A stretch of DNA of 64,000 bases from JAPOXR01 sp965219635 (lineage in GTDB: Bacteria > Pseudomonadota > Alphaproteobacteria > Rhodobacterales > Rhodobacteraceae): positions 248,001-312,000 of the forward strand of contig OZ244783.1 of assembly GCA_965219635.1 (NCBI GenBank), given 5' to 3'. This document shows, in pieces, positions 33,805 through 43,152 of the stretch. The position numbers were made by a program, and so were the translations under genes. Position 1 is the first letter of the stretch; the number at the start of each line of letters is the position of its first letter. The notes beneath the pieces are model-generated. The model did no database searches. It was not told the origin of the DNA and saw nothing but the letters and a program-made list of their open reading frames with translations.

Positions 33805-34839
33805 ATGACAAGCGTTCCGCCCTTTGACAGCGTAAGGCAATTCCGGCGGTTGCTGGATGAATTGCCGTCTCCGGACTGCCGCCAGCGTCAATTGGCGATT
33901 GAACGCAATGCTCAGTTGACCAAACCCGAAGGCGCGCTCGGGCGGTTGGAGGAGATCGCAGTCTGGTACGCGTCGTGGCGGCAGGCACCCGCAGCGCGCA
34001 TAAAATCGCCTCAGGTTGCCGTGTTCGCTGGCACCCATGGCGTTGCCCGCCGCAATGTGTCGGCCTATCCGCCCGAAGTAACTCTTCAAATGGTCGAGAA
34101 TTTTGCCCGGGAAGGCGCGGCCATCAATCAGATCGCCAGACTTGCAGGAGCCGAGCGTGTCCATGTGTGTGCAATCGAACTTGATCGGCCAACCGGCGAC
34201 ATCACCATTGGCCCTGCGATGGAAGAGACGGAATTCGTCGATGCTCTCAGGGCGGGTTGGGATGCAGTAGATTCAGAGGCAGATCTGTTCATTCCGGGTG
34301 AAATGGGTATCGGCAACAGCACCAGTGCAGCCGCTGTAGCTTGCGCATTGTTTGGCGGGCCTGCGCAGGATTGGACAGGCGCAGGTACCGGGGTTGCCGG
34401 TGAAGCCTATGAGCACAAGGTCCGTATCGTCGAACGGTCAGTGCAGGCTAATGGCCCGTTCCCGAGCGGTGCAGGCCTGACAGTCTTGAGGAAACTCGGT
34501 GGGCGGGAACTGGCAGCAATTGCGGGCGCCATCACAAGAGCCAGGACACTACGCATCCCCGTGGTGCTGGACGGCTTCATATGCACCGCTGCGGCCGCAG
34601 CCCTGCATTGCGAGGTCGAGGGTTCGCTCGACCATGTTCTGGCGGGACACTTGAGTGAAGATGCAGGACATGGCGAATTGCTCAGCAGGTTGGCAAAGCA
34701 GCCTATTCTGGAGTTGGGGATGCGTCTGGGAGAGGCTTCCGGCGCAGCCGTTGCAGCCCTGGTCCTGAAGGCTGCCGTGGAGTGCCATGCAGGAATGGCG
34801 ACGTTTGCGGAGGCCGGCGTCGCGGAGTCCAGTTTGTGA
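33805..34839 (+). CDS. cobT: Nicotinate-nucleotide-dimethylbenzimidazole phosphoribosyltransferase
   Basis: 344 residues. CobT activates dimethylbenzimidazole to alpha-ribazole phosphate for the lower loop of cobalamin. Family features: NAQLTKPEGALGRLEEIA, VFAGTHGVARRNVSAYP, GEMGIGNSTSAAAVACALFG and VVLDGFICTAAAAAL, with the C-terminal catalytic Glu in KQPILELGMRLGEASGAA. It is divergent from cobS. I see no B12 riboswitch in the short spacer, which fits a constitutive loop-assembly pair. Confidence 0.95.
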   Translation: MTSVPPFDSVRQFRRLLDELPSPDCRQRQLAIERNAQLTKPEGALGRLEEIAVWYASWRQAPAARIKSPQVAVFAGTHGVARRNVSAYPPEVTLQMVENFAREGAAINQIARLAGAERVHVCAIELDRPTGDITIGPAMEETEFVDALRAGWDAVDSEADLFIPGEMGIGNSTSAAAVACALFGGPAQDWTGAGTGVAGEAYEHKVRIVERSVQANGPFPSGAGLTVLRKLGGRELAAIAGAITRARTLRIPVVLDGFICTAAAAALHCEVEGSLDHVLAGHLSEDAGHGELLSRLAKQPILELGMRLGEASGAAVAALVLKAAVECHAGMATFAEAGVAESSL

Positions 34840-34873
34840 ATCCGGCGGAATTCGGGATTGGAATGGTCTTAAG

Positions 34874-36820
34874 TCAATCCTTGCCAGCTTCGGCCTCTTT
34901 ACCGTTGTTCTCCGCGGCGGCCTCCTGAGCGTCCTCGGGGGGAATCGTCTCGCTTCCCGGACCAGCCAACTCCTCAAACGGGTCAACAAGTCCCAGGTTC
35001 ATTTCCCTGCTCAGTTCCCGCACGCGCTTGATGTAGACCTCGTTCTGCTCGATTGGCACCTCGGGGTCCCAGACCAAGGCAAGTTCCCTGGTGGAATTCC
35101 GATCATATCGGAAGAAACTGCGAGCCCTGCGATGGGCTTCTTCTTCGGGGACTCCCATCTGCTGGAGGACATATCGGCCGGCCCGGATCGAACTGTCGAA
35201 TGTTTCCCGGATGATGTGGCTGGCCCCCTCCTGGTAGAGCTGGAACGCATGAATCCGGTCGTGCGCCCTGGCGATGATCGTCAGGTCAGGTCTGGTCCGT
35301 CTCGCATAACTCACCAGTTCGGTCGCCTTTGAAGGATTGTCGATGGCAACCACCAGAGCGGCGGCCCGCTTGATTCCAGCGGCTTCGAGCAGCTCGGGAC
35401 GGGTCGGGTCTCCCAGATATGCCTTGACGCCCAGCCTGCGTATCATCTGGATAACCCGGATGTTGGTGTCGAGGACGGTTGTGCGGATGCCGTTCCCGGT
35501 CGCAAACTCGTTGACGACCTGACCGAAACGGCCGCCGCCTGCAATGATGACAGGACCTTCGTCCGGTAGTTCTGCGTCGATCGGTCGATCGACGGGATCC
35601 CCGATCCGGCGGGCAAGCCAGTCATAGGCGATGAACAAGGCTGGAGTCAGGATCATGGACATTGCCACGACGAGCAGCAGCACATCTGCCAGATCAACAA
35701 GGATGACGTTGGTCTGGACCATGAAACTGAACAGAACGAGGCTGAATTCGCCAGCCTGAGCAAGTCCAAGTGTGAACAGCCAACGATCGCGGCCGCGTAA
35801 CTTGAACAGGTGGGCCAGCATGAGAAGGACCGCTGCCTTGCACGCAATCAGGCCTAGCGTCAGCCCGGTGACCGTGAAGAAGTTGGCAAACAGAACCTGA
35901 AAGTCGATGCCCGTTCCGACCATGATGAAGAACAGGCCAAGCAGCAGGCCCTTGAACGGCTCGATGTTCGACTTCATCTCGTGGCGGAATTCGGTATTGG
36001 CGAGAACGACACCAGCAAGAAACGTGCCAAGCGCAGGCGAAAGTCCGACCAGGGACATCAAGAGGGCCGTGGCGATTACCAGGAGCAGTGTTGCGGCAGT
36101 CGATATTTCCATCAATCCGGTCGAGGCGATCTGCTTGAACAGTGGCCGGAACAGGAACCGCCCACCGACGATGATGACGGCGATGGAAGTCAGCATGACT
36201 CCGGCAACCGCCCATGCAGCCAATCCCTCGATCACTGAAAGTGCGGCCTTACCTTCAACTCCGGCCCCATGACCGGCGAGTTGGGCCTCTGCCGGATTGT
36301 CTTGTCCGGATGCAGCCAGCAACGGGATGATGACCAGCATCGGAATGAAGGCCACATCCTGCGTCAGCAGGACGGAGACTCCTGAGCGGCCACCGTTGGT
36401 CTGTGTCAGGCCTTTCTCGGAAAGGGTCTGTATGACCATCGCAGTCGACGAGAGCGAAAGCGCCATTCCGATCGCGGCTCCCGTTGTCCATGGAAGACCC
36501 AATGCCCGCCCGGCGGCGGCAATCAGGCATGCGGTGACAACGATCTGGAGACCGCCGAGCCCGATCAGCTTGTGACGCAGTTTCCAGAGGGTTTCCGGAT
36601 CTATTTCCAGCCCGATCACGAAGAGCAGCATGACCACTCCGAATTCGGCAACACTGGAGAATTCGGATGCGGGTGTGCCCAAGAGGCCGCTGACCTGGCC
36701 AACGACGATGCCGGCGAAGATGTAACCGAGAACTGTTCCGAGACCGAGGCGTTTGGACAATGGAACAGCAATCACCGCTGCCGTCAGCAATATGGCAATC
36801 TGGAACAGTAAGTTGCTCAT
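34874..36820 (-). CDS. Kef-type monovalent cation/proton antiporter with RCK domain
   Basis: 648 residues from the ATG at 36820. The N-terminal two-thirds is a CPA2 transporter of 12-13 membrane segments, beginning SNLLFQIAILLTAAVIAVPL and including FVIGLEIDPETLW and LSLSSTAMVIQTL. At about residue 420 a Rossmann RCK/TrkA-N domain begins (VIIAGGGRFGQVVNEF). The tail is charged. KefB/KefC proteins export potassium in response to electrophile-glutathione adducts, so a role in tolerating toxic catabolic intermediates is conceivable beside the dehalogenase, but is inference. It is convergent with cobT. Confidence 0.88.
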   Translation of the reverse strand: MSNLLFQIAILLTAAVIAVPLSKRLGLGTVLGYIFAGIVVGQVSGLLGTPASEFSSVAEFGVVMLLFVIGLEIDPETLWKLRHKLIGLGGLQIVVTACLIAAAGRALGLPWTTGAAIGMALSLSSTAMVIQTLSEKGLTQTNGGRSGVSVLLTQDVAFIPMLVIIPLLAASGQDNPAEAQLAGHGAGVEGKAALSVIEGLAAWAVAGVMLTSIAVIIVGGRFLFRPLFKQIASTGLMEISTAATLLLVIATALLMSLVGLSPALGTFLAGVVLANTEFRHEMKSNIEPFKGLLLGLFFIMVGTGIDFQVLFANFFTVTGLTLGLIACKAAVLLMLAHLFKLRGRDRWLFTLGLAQAGEFSLVLFSFMVQTNVILVDLADVLLLVVAMSMILTPALFIAYDWLARRIGDPVDRPIDAELPDEGPVIIAGGGRFGQVVNEFATGNGIRTTVLDTNIRVIQMIRRLGVKAYLGDPTRPELLEAAGIKRAAALVVAIDNPSKATELVSYARRTRPDLTIIARAHDRIHAFQLYQEGASHIIRETFDSSIRAGRYVLQQMGVPEEEAHRRARSFFRYDRNSTRELALVWDPEVPIEQNEVYIKRVRELSREMNLGLVDPFEELAGPGSETIPPEDAQEAAAENNGKEAEAGKD

Positions 36821-37305
36821 GGATGCCGCCTGGCAAACGCAATTCTCGCGGCGCATTGAGTGGTGAGCGTCATGATTGAATCCGGAATGCGCGTGTCTCC
36901 TGTTCGTTTCATGCAGCGCCATTTCAAGGCCGGGTTGCCGGTTTCGCGGTACTTGCCAAGCCAAATTGAGGCTAACGGATATTCAAGCATACCGCGAGCT
37001 GTCCGATCAAATGCGTCCGAAGTGCCGATTAGCCGGAAACTGCCGTTCCGCCGGCAATACCAACGGTTTCGCAGAACCATATCACGATAGCATTAGGCGG
37101 TGAATTACCTTGCCGGATCCGGACCAAAGTGCGGAAGGCGTGCCGCGGCCCGAGAAGGAAAGTGCGATTGCGGGAACGATGCTGCTTGTGGACCGCATAG
37201 GATGCAAACCCGGCAGGCGCAAGGCAGGTGACAGCCGCATCTGGCAACGCAGCAGTGCCTGCGGACTTGCGGCGGGAATTGCGAGTGGTTACTCGAAGTC
37301 AACCG
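36821..37305. other. Divergent spacer before the dehalogenase gene
   Basis: About 485 bases between the antiporter start and the preferred dehalogenase start. I see no gene, regulator or B12 riboswitch here. An open frame from GTG 37228 is continuous with the dehalogenase and may be part of it. No confident promoter found. Confidence 0.45.
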
Positions 37306-40300
37306 ATGCCGTCAGGAGTCTTTCGAGGCAGAGGACCCGAAGTGAAGTTTCTATCGAACAGGTCAAGACCCTTTCATCTTGGACCGTTCCCATTGGAGCG
37401 CTTGTCCCGGGCGGCGCCAGCCGTGAACTTTGATGACGTTCCGCAGGACCGCGGTCTGGACCCTGAAGCGCACGAACCGGAGTCAATTGCCCACGCCATA
37501 GCTAGATTTTTGGCGATGCTGGATACTGTGCGCGACGGAGTGATCGACAACCCGCGGGCAGAGATACCCGATTGTCCAGCTGAGCGGGCCCGCCACATGA
37601 AAGCGTCGAGTTACTATTTCGACGCGTCGATGGTCGGAATTGCGAAGATTGATCCCGCCCACTTCCTGGCCGGCCCGCGGCGCAATCCGATGATTGCGGG
37701 AATTCAGGACGAACTCGAAGCCGGTCAGCCTGTCACCTATGCAGCAGGCACGGATGCGATCTATGCGGATATACTGGCTGCCTGCCGGAAGGATTTCGGG
37801 CCACCGGATGACCATACCCACGCCATTGTTCTGTTGGTCGAACATGCGAGGGAGCCTGACGACGCCGAACCGGGGACCGACTGGATCCGGGGAACGCAGG
37901 CAGAGCGCGCAGCGTTGCTGACCGCCAATGCCGCCATTGTCATGGCAAACTACATTCGAATGCTGGGCTTCAAGGCCCGTGCGCACACGGCGACGACATC
38001 GGAATTCGATCTGAACCGCCTCGGAGTATCAGCCGGCCTGTGCGGGGTCGTTTCTGGGCGGCTGAGCAACGCCTTTGTCGGCGAAGGCTTTGGCCTTGCA
38101 GCGGTAAGCACCGATATGTGCATGGAGCCGGATCTGCCGCTGGCGGCAGACTGCGGCAGGGCAGGGTTGCGTTCACATGGTCCCGCCTGGCGTATCGGTC
38201 TGGGGTCTGAACGCCGCGCCGGAACATCGATGCCCTTTGCGCATCGGCAATTCCGCATGGGACCCCACCCATTCGAAAAAATCAGGCGTGTCGACAAGCC
38301 GACGACCCTTGTCGACGAAGACCGGATACCGAGGTTTCCCAAGCGGTCGGACTTCTTCGCTCGCGCCTTGTTTGGCGATCTCGGGAAACCGGTCCAGGAG
38401 GCAGCCAAGAACGCCTACTACGTGATGAAGAGCCCGATCGGCGGCTGTGCCCGCCGGGCGCTCGGCGCGCTTCTGTTGCTCCAGTTCGGAGAGGCAAGGG
38501 GTCCGGTCGCTGAAAGCACCCGGGATCCGGACCGCAATGCGGACAATGTGAAGGCTGCATCCTATTATCTGGCTACTGACGCTGTCGGTATCAGTGCTGC
38601 TCCCGACTGGGTCTACTATTCACACGATGCCGGCGGTAACGAAGTGAAGCCCTATCACAAGAATGCCGTGTCGATGCTCTACGATCAGGGGTTCGACACG
38701 ATGGAAGGCGCCTCTGGGGACGACTGGATCTCGGTTGCCCAATCAATGCGGGCCTATCTGCGGTTCTCCCTCATCGGAGGGGTCATAGCCGAACAGATAC
38801 GCAGGCTTGGCTATTCGGCGAGGGTGCACTCGGTGCTGGACAGCGGGGTACTGCAGCCTCCACTTCTGCTGCTGTCTGGTTTGGGCGAGGTCAGCAGGAT
38901 CGGGGAAGTCATTCTGAATCCCTTTCTTGGGCCAAGGCTGAAGTCGGGAGCCGTGACGACTTCGATGCCACTGTCGCACGACCGGCCGATCGACTTCGGA
39001 CTGCAGAGCTTCTGCGAGTCATGCAACAAATGCGCACGCGAGTGTCCGTCTGGGGCCATCACCGCTGGTCCCAAACTGGTCTATAACGGTTACGAGATAT
39101 GGAAGTCGGATGCGGAGAAGTGCGCCCGCTACCGTTTGACCAATGCCGCTGGTGGCATGTGCGGGCGCTGCATGAAGACATGCCCGTGGAACCTGGAGGG
39201 GCTGTTTTCGGAGGAATCCTTCAGGTGGCTGGCAACCAATGTACCCAGTTCTGCAAAGCTGCTGGCCCGGCTTGATGACAAGCTCGGCCGCGGATCGATA
39301 AACCCTGTCAAGAAGTGGTGGTGGGATATTGAACTTGACCGCAAGACCGGGCGCTACGTCCGGGCGGCAAAGGTCAATGAGCGTGGCCTCAATACCAACC
39401 TGAAGATCGAATATGAGGACCAGACGCTCGCGGTCTATCCTGCGGACGTGATGCCGGCACCGTTTCCGGTGATCCAACCGGTAGACAGGGAGGCCGGTAT
39501 TCGCCGCTATCGTGCCATGCTGACTCCCCAAGAGTATCGCAGGAGGGTCGAGCAGGGTGAAGTGGATGATCTTGTACCGCCCGTCCACAGCCATGAGGGG
39601 CCGCCGCCAGTGTTCCCGGTTCTGGTTTCACGGCGCGACAATTTGTCGGAAAAGGTGGCGCGATTTGAATTTGTTGCCGCCGATGGCAATCACCTGCCTG
39701 AATTCGAGGCTGGCGCCCATGTGGATGTCGTGATTGCGCCCGAGTATGAGCGGCAGTTTTCGCTGGCAGGCGATCCTGCGGACAATTCGAAATATGTCCT
39801 TGGCGTACAACGCGAGGCCGAGGGCAGGGGTGGTTCCAATCTCATGTTCCGGGCTTTCAGGCCTGGCAGGCGGGTGTTCATATCGGCACCGCGCAATCAC
39901 TTTCCGCTTGATGAAGACGCGCCATTTTCACTCCTCATGGCGGGTGGCATCGGGGTGACGCCGCTCATCTCGATGGCCCACCGGCTGCATGCGCTGGAAC
40001 GGGAGTTTGTGCTTCATTGCAGCGCGCGTTCAGAAGAAGAGTTCGGCTATGCAGCCGAGTTGCGTTCGGTCCCTTGGTCAGACCGGGTCTTCATGCACTA
40101 TTCCGCGACGGGCAGCCGGGCGGATTTGCCGGACATAATCCCGCATTACCGGCAGGGCTGCCGATTGTATGCATGTGGTAGCGACCGATACATGGACGCA
40201 GCGTTTGCAACAGCAGAAGAAAAGGGTTGGCCGGAGGAGAGCCTTGCGCGCGAGTATTTCTCGGTTCCTGAAGAGCCGGAACGCGAGAATTTGCCATTCC

Positions 40301-40557
40301 GGATCAAATTGGCCGGTAGCGGACAGCTGGTGGAGGTATCGGCAGAGCAAACTGCGATCGATGCATTGGCCGAGGCCGGTTATCCTGTGGACACCAAATG
40401 CGCAGACGGGCTCTGCGGAGTTTGCGCGGCCCGCTACACGGATGGAGAAGTCGATCACCGCGACTATGTTCTTTCTGCCAGACAGCGAAACGAACGCATT
40501 CTCCTGTGTTGCTCAAGGGCGGCAGAGCCGGGAGGCACCATCTCGATTGAGCTTTGA
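37306..40557 (+). CDS. Self-sufficient reductive dehalogenase fused to flavin/2Fe-2S reductase
   Basis: 1083 residues from ATG 37306; GTG 37228 would add 26. It has three parts. Residues 1 to about 350 are a degenerate first copy of the cobalamin-binding fold, and 350 to about 560 the second copy. Then come two 4Fe-4S motifs, CESCNKCARECP from Cys570 and CGRCMKTCPW with an upstream Cys near 606. From about residue 770 a phthalate-dioxygenase-reductase-like module follows: RQFSLAGDP, GGIGVTPLISMAH and a C-terminal 2Fe-2S site, CADGLCGVC from Cys1032. This layout is that of the aerobic catabolic dehalogenases BhbA and NpRdhA, which remove halogen from phenolics using NAD(P)H. Candidate catalytic residues lie in VYYSHD, PYHKNA and GPRLKSGAVTT. 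There is no Tat signal, so it is cytoplasmic. Confidence 0.88.
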   Translation: MPSGVFRGRGPEVKFLSNRSRPFHLGPFPLERLSRAAPAVNFDDVPQDRGLDPEAHEPESIAHAIARFLAMLDTVRDGVIDNPRAEIPDCPAERARHMKASSYYFDASMVGIAKIDPAHFLAGPRRNPMIAGIQDELEAGQPVTYAAGTDAIYADILAACRKDFGPPDDHTHAIVLLVEHAREPDDAEPGTDWIRGTQAERAALLTANAAIVMANYIRMLGFKARAHTATTSEFDLNRLGVSAGLCGVVSGRLSNAFVGEGFGLAAVSTDMCMEPDLPLAADCGRAGLRSHGPAWRIGLGSERRAGTSMPFAHRQFRMGPHPFEKIRRVDKPTTLVDEDRIPRFPKRSDFFARALFGDLGKPVQEAAKNAYYVMKSPIGGCARRALGALLLLQFGEARGPVAESTRDPDRNADNVKAASYYLATDAVGISAAPDWVYYSHDAGGNEVKPYHKNAVSMLYDQGFDTMEGASGDDWISVAQSMRAYLRFSLIGGVIAEQIRRLGYSARVHSVLDSGVLQPPLLLLSGLGEVSRIGEVILNPFLGPRLKSGAVTTSMPLSHDRPIDFGLQSFCESCNKCARECPSGAITAGPKLVYNGYEIWKSDAEKCARYRLTNAAGGMCGRCMKTCPWNLEGLFSEESFRWLATNVPSSAKLLARLDDKLGRGSINPVKKWWWDIELDRKTGRYVRAAKVNERGLNTNLKIEYEDQTLAVYPADVMPAPFPVIQPVDREAGIRRYRAMLTPQEYRRRVEQGEVDDLVPPVHSHEGPPPVFPVLVSRRDNLSEKVARFEFVAADGNHLPEFEAGAHVDVVIAPEYERQFSLAGDPADNSKYVLGVQREAEGRGGSNLMFRAFRPGRRVFISAPRNHFPLDEDAPFSLLMAGGIGVTPLISMAHRLHALEREFVLHCSARSEEEFGYAAELRSVPWSDRVFMHYSATGSRADLPDIIPHYRQGCRLYACGSDRYMDAAFATAEEKGWPEESLAREYFSVPEEPERENLPFRIKLAGSGQLVEVSAEQTAIDALAEAGYPVDTKCADGLCGVCAARYTDGEVDHRDYVLSARQRNERILLCCSRAAEPGGTISIEL

Positions 40558-40894
40558 CGCATGTTTGCCGTGGCGTTCCGGGCATGGAACACACCCGTGT
40601 TCGGTCTCTGTGCAGGCATTGATGCTTTGCGGGAGACACCTGGCGTCATTTGCCTGCGGTGGCATGGCGGCACGGCGGGACCGGTCCCCGGAGTCAGCAT
40701 TGCCGGCAGCCAACCATAGAGTTCTTGCGGCGTTCGGGAAATCCAATGGCCGCTGTATCAATGATGGTCAGTCAACGGCCCTGCCATTTGGAGGCCGTGC
40801 TGTGCAGAGTTCTGCCCGAAATCAATCACCGCGCCGCGAAGCCACCGAATACCGCCAACTCGCGCAATTCCAGCGGAGACCAGCGTTTTGAAGC
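40558..40894. other. Spacer after the dehalogenase gene
   Basis: About 340 bases between two convergent genes. I see no gene and no strong terminator. The frames crossing it are overlaps of the dehalogenase gene without features of their own. Confidence 0.5.
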
Positions 40895-41866
40895 CTATTC
40901 GTTGCGGACAGCTTCAATGATCTGATCGCCCCAGCGTTCGACCTGGCGGTCAATCCAGAGCCGGTTCTGTTCGTAACTCGGAAGCCGTCGCGCCCAGTTG
41001 TGCAACTCCTCCCGGGATTGGGGGTTCTCCGAGATCAGGAAATCAAGGTGCCGGAACTGGAGAAGGTGCTGGTAAGGCAGCATCTGCTTTCCCCGCTGCA
41101 GGGCGAACTCGTGAATTTCTGCGCGTATTCGATGAAGCCTTTCGTGCTTCGGCAGCTTTGTGGCAGCGTAACGTGCGCCAGTCACCGAAGCGGCGTTTCC
41201 GTTGCGTTCTGACAACTGATCGAGTTTGTCGTGAAGCGCCTGGATCTGGTTGGCCAGATCATCCTGCCGGCTTTCTTCTGAGGAGGCCCGCACATATTCA
41301 AGCGCTACGGTTTCAAGAAGCGCTTCTTCAAGCTTCATGGCGCTTTCCCACGCAGCTTGAGAATCCTCTCCCTCAATGTCGTGGTTCTGCCGCAGCATGT
41401 TGACACCAGACAGCATGGCGAGGCTCAGGTTGCGGACATCGCCCACATGATTATGCGCGTGCAGGTTGAATACGTCTGTCATCAATCGCAGGACGTTGAT
41501 GAGCCGGTAATGACTTCTTCGCCCGTCAACTTCCGCAGTCCCGCGCAATCGGTTGGCCCGCCCTTGCAGAGCATGTGTGCATCGCCTGAGCACATCCCGG
41601 ACGTCCTGGTTGGATGAAATCTTCTCATCCTGAAGGAGGTCATTCTGCTTCGCGAATTCCTGCAATATCAGGAGCAATGGCTCCCGGATTTGATGAAGGT
41701 AGGACTCAGGCTCCAAAATCTCTACTCCACTCGAACTACTGTCTCTTTCACCGGCGCCGGCAGCTGCAAGTTTGGCGGGCCGGTCCTGTTTGCCCGTCTG
41801 ATTCCACCTGCTGTCCCAAGGTGGCACCCATATTGAACAAATTGCAAACGGCAATCCGGATTTCAA
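40895..41866 (-). CDS. Uncharacterised helical protein
   Basis: 323 residues in the longest form; I do not recognise a family. The first 50 residues are low in conservation signals, so the start may be downstream. From about residue 55 it is almost all helical and charged, with coiled-coil-like stretches (QDDLANQIQALHDKLDQLSE) and a His-rich piece, VFNLHAHNHVGDVRN. The C-terminus is rich in Arg and Trp (NRLWIDRQVERWGDQIIEA). There is no signal peptide or membrane segment. It is divergent from the deacetylase gene at 42063. Likely a real gene from its length and codon pattern, with unknown function. Confidence 0.55.
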   Translation of the reverse strand: MKSGLPFAICSIWVPPWDSRWNQTGKQDRPAKLAAAGAGERDSSSSGVEILEPESYLHQIREPLLLILQEFAKQNDLLQDEKISSNQDVRDVLRRCTHALQGRANRLRGTAEVDGRRSHYRLINVLRLMTDVFNLHAHNHVGDVRNLSLAMLSGVNMLRQNHDIEGEDSQAAWESAMKLEEALLETVALEYVRASSEESRQDDLANQIQALHDKLDQLSERNGNAASVTGARYAATKLPKHERLHRIRAEIHEFALQRGKQMLPYQHLLQFRHLDFLISENPQSREELHNWARRLPSYEQNRLWIDRQVERWGDQIIEAVRNE

Positions 41867-42062
41867 GTGTTGTCAATGCGTCGCCAGTGTTGCTGGCACA
41901 CTTCATCCCGGCTGCATTGTACCGGTTTCCCGGAGCCTGGATCATTTCCTGCAATGAGAGCAGGCACCCCCACCTCAATGGCTGCGGTGGCATTGCTCTT
42001 GCCCTGTTCCGCCGGATGGAAGATTGTCACTGGAATGTAGCGGAATTGAGGGCTTTGAGACC

Positions 42063-43109
42063 ATGGTCAATCCGATGACGGTGTTCTTTGACGAAGAGCA
42101 GTTGTTGCATGCGCCTAAGGGCGAACTGCACGGAGGAGAACTTGTCGAGCCGTTTGAACGGCCTTCCCGGATTGAACACATACTGAGCAGGCTTCAGGAG
42201 CGCCGCTTCCATGACATCCGGTCTCCTGGCAGCGTGGATATGGGGCCGGTCGCTGCGTTGCATGACACCGCCTATCTGGAATTTCTGGAGACCGCTTGGC
42301 GCGAATGGGAGGCAGAGGGTTTTGACGGTGACTTGATCCCGACGATTCTTCCGGTGCGCCGCATGCCTGGAGCACGCCGTCCTTCAAACATCGACGGCAA
42401 GGCCGGCTGGCATGCGATGGCGGTTGAAACCGCGATTGCGGAAATGACCTGGAGGGCCGCAACGGCGTCCTGCGCTGTTGCCCAGTCGGCTGCCAGCCAG
42501 GTGATTGCCGGTGAGACGAACTGCGCGTTTGCGCTTTGCCGCCCACCTGGACATCATGCAATGAAGGACATGTTCGGCGGCTATTGCTTCATCAACAATG
42601 CCGCGGTCGCGGCTCAGATGTTTGCAGATTCCGGGGCGGGAAGGACGGCGGTCCTTGACGTTGACTTTCACCACGGCAACGGAACGCAGGATATCTTCCA
42701 TGACCGCAGCGATGTTTTCTTTGCATCGCTGCATGGTCATCCACAGCATGCCTTTCCCTATTTTTCCGGATACGCGGAGGAGCAGGGAATTGGTGAAGGT
42801 GAAGGCTTCAATGCCAACTATCCGATGCCGCCGGGGACAGGGTATTCCGACTGGAGCATTGCCCTGAATGATGCTCTCGGGCGCATCCGCAAGGCTGGAG
42901 TAGAAGCGCTGGTGGTGTCGTTGGGTGTGGATGCATACAAGGACGACCCGATCAGTTTCTTTCGGCTGGAGTCGGGGGATTTTGTGGATTGCGGCCGCCG
43001 GATCTCAAAGTTGCGCCTCCCTACTGTGATTGTCATGGAAGGTGGGTATGCAATAGATGAGATCGGCCTGAACACGGTTGGTTTCCTGGAGGGGTTTCTT
43101 GGTCTCTGA
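42063..43109 (+). CDS. Histone-deacetylase-family acetylpolyamine amidohydrolase
   Basis: 348 residues. The zinc amidohydrolase motifs are present: RPPGHHAMKDMFGGYCFINN with His164/His165, DVDFHHGNGT with zinc ligands Asp201 and His203, and SLGVDAYKDDP with the third ligand Asp. The opening MTVFFDEEQLLHAPKGEL and the length resemble acetylpolyamine amidohydrolases rather than AcuC. It likely deacetylates acetylated polyamines or related amides in the cytoplasm. An alternative start is Met5. It is followed by the Sel1 gene after 43 bases. Confidence 0.88.
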   Translation: MVNPMTVFFDEEQLLHAPKGELHGGELVEPFERPSRIEHILSRLQERRFHDIRSPGSVDMGPVAALHDTAYLEFLETAWREWEAEGFDGDLIPTILPVRRMPGARRPSNIDGKAGWHAMAVETAIAEMTWRAATASCAVAQSAASQVIAGETNCAFALCRPPGHHAMKDMFGGYCFINNAAVAAQMFADSGAGRTAVLDVDFHHGNGTQDIFHDRSDVFFASLHGHPQHAFPYFSGYAEEQGIGEGEGFNANYPMPPGTGYSDWSIALNDALGRIRKAGVEALVVSLGVDAYKDDPISFFRLESGDFVDCGRRISKLRLPTVIVMEGGYAIDEIGLNTVGFLEGFLGL

Positions 43110-43152
43110 CGCCACCCGAATTCGGCAGGGCCAGTTGCTGAAAGAAGGTCGG

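Noticed and set aside
36960..37305. A B12 riboswitch upstream of the dehalogenase gene
   Set aside because: I looked for the conserved B12-box core and did not find it.
40169..40891. A 240-codon plus-strand frame crossing the end of the dehalogenase gene
   Set aside because: Its first half overlaps the ferredoxin domain in another frame, and the rest has no recognisable feature.
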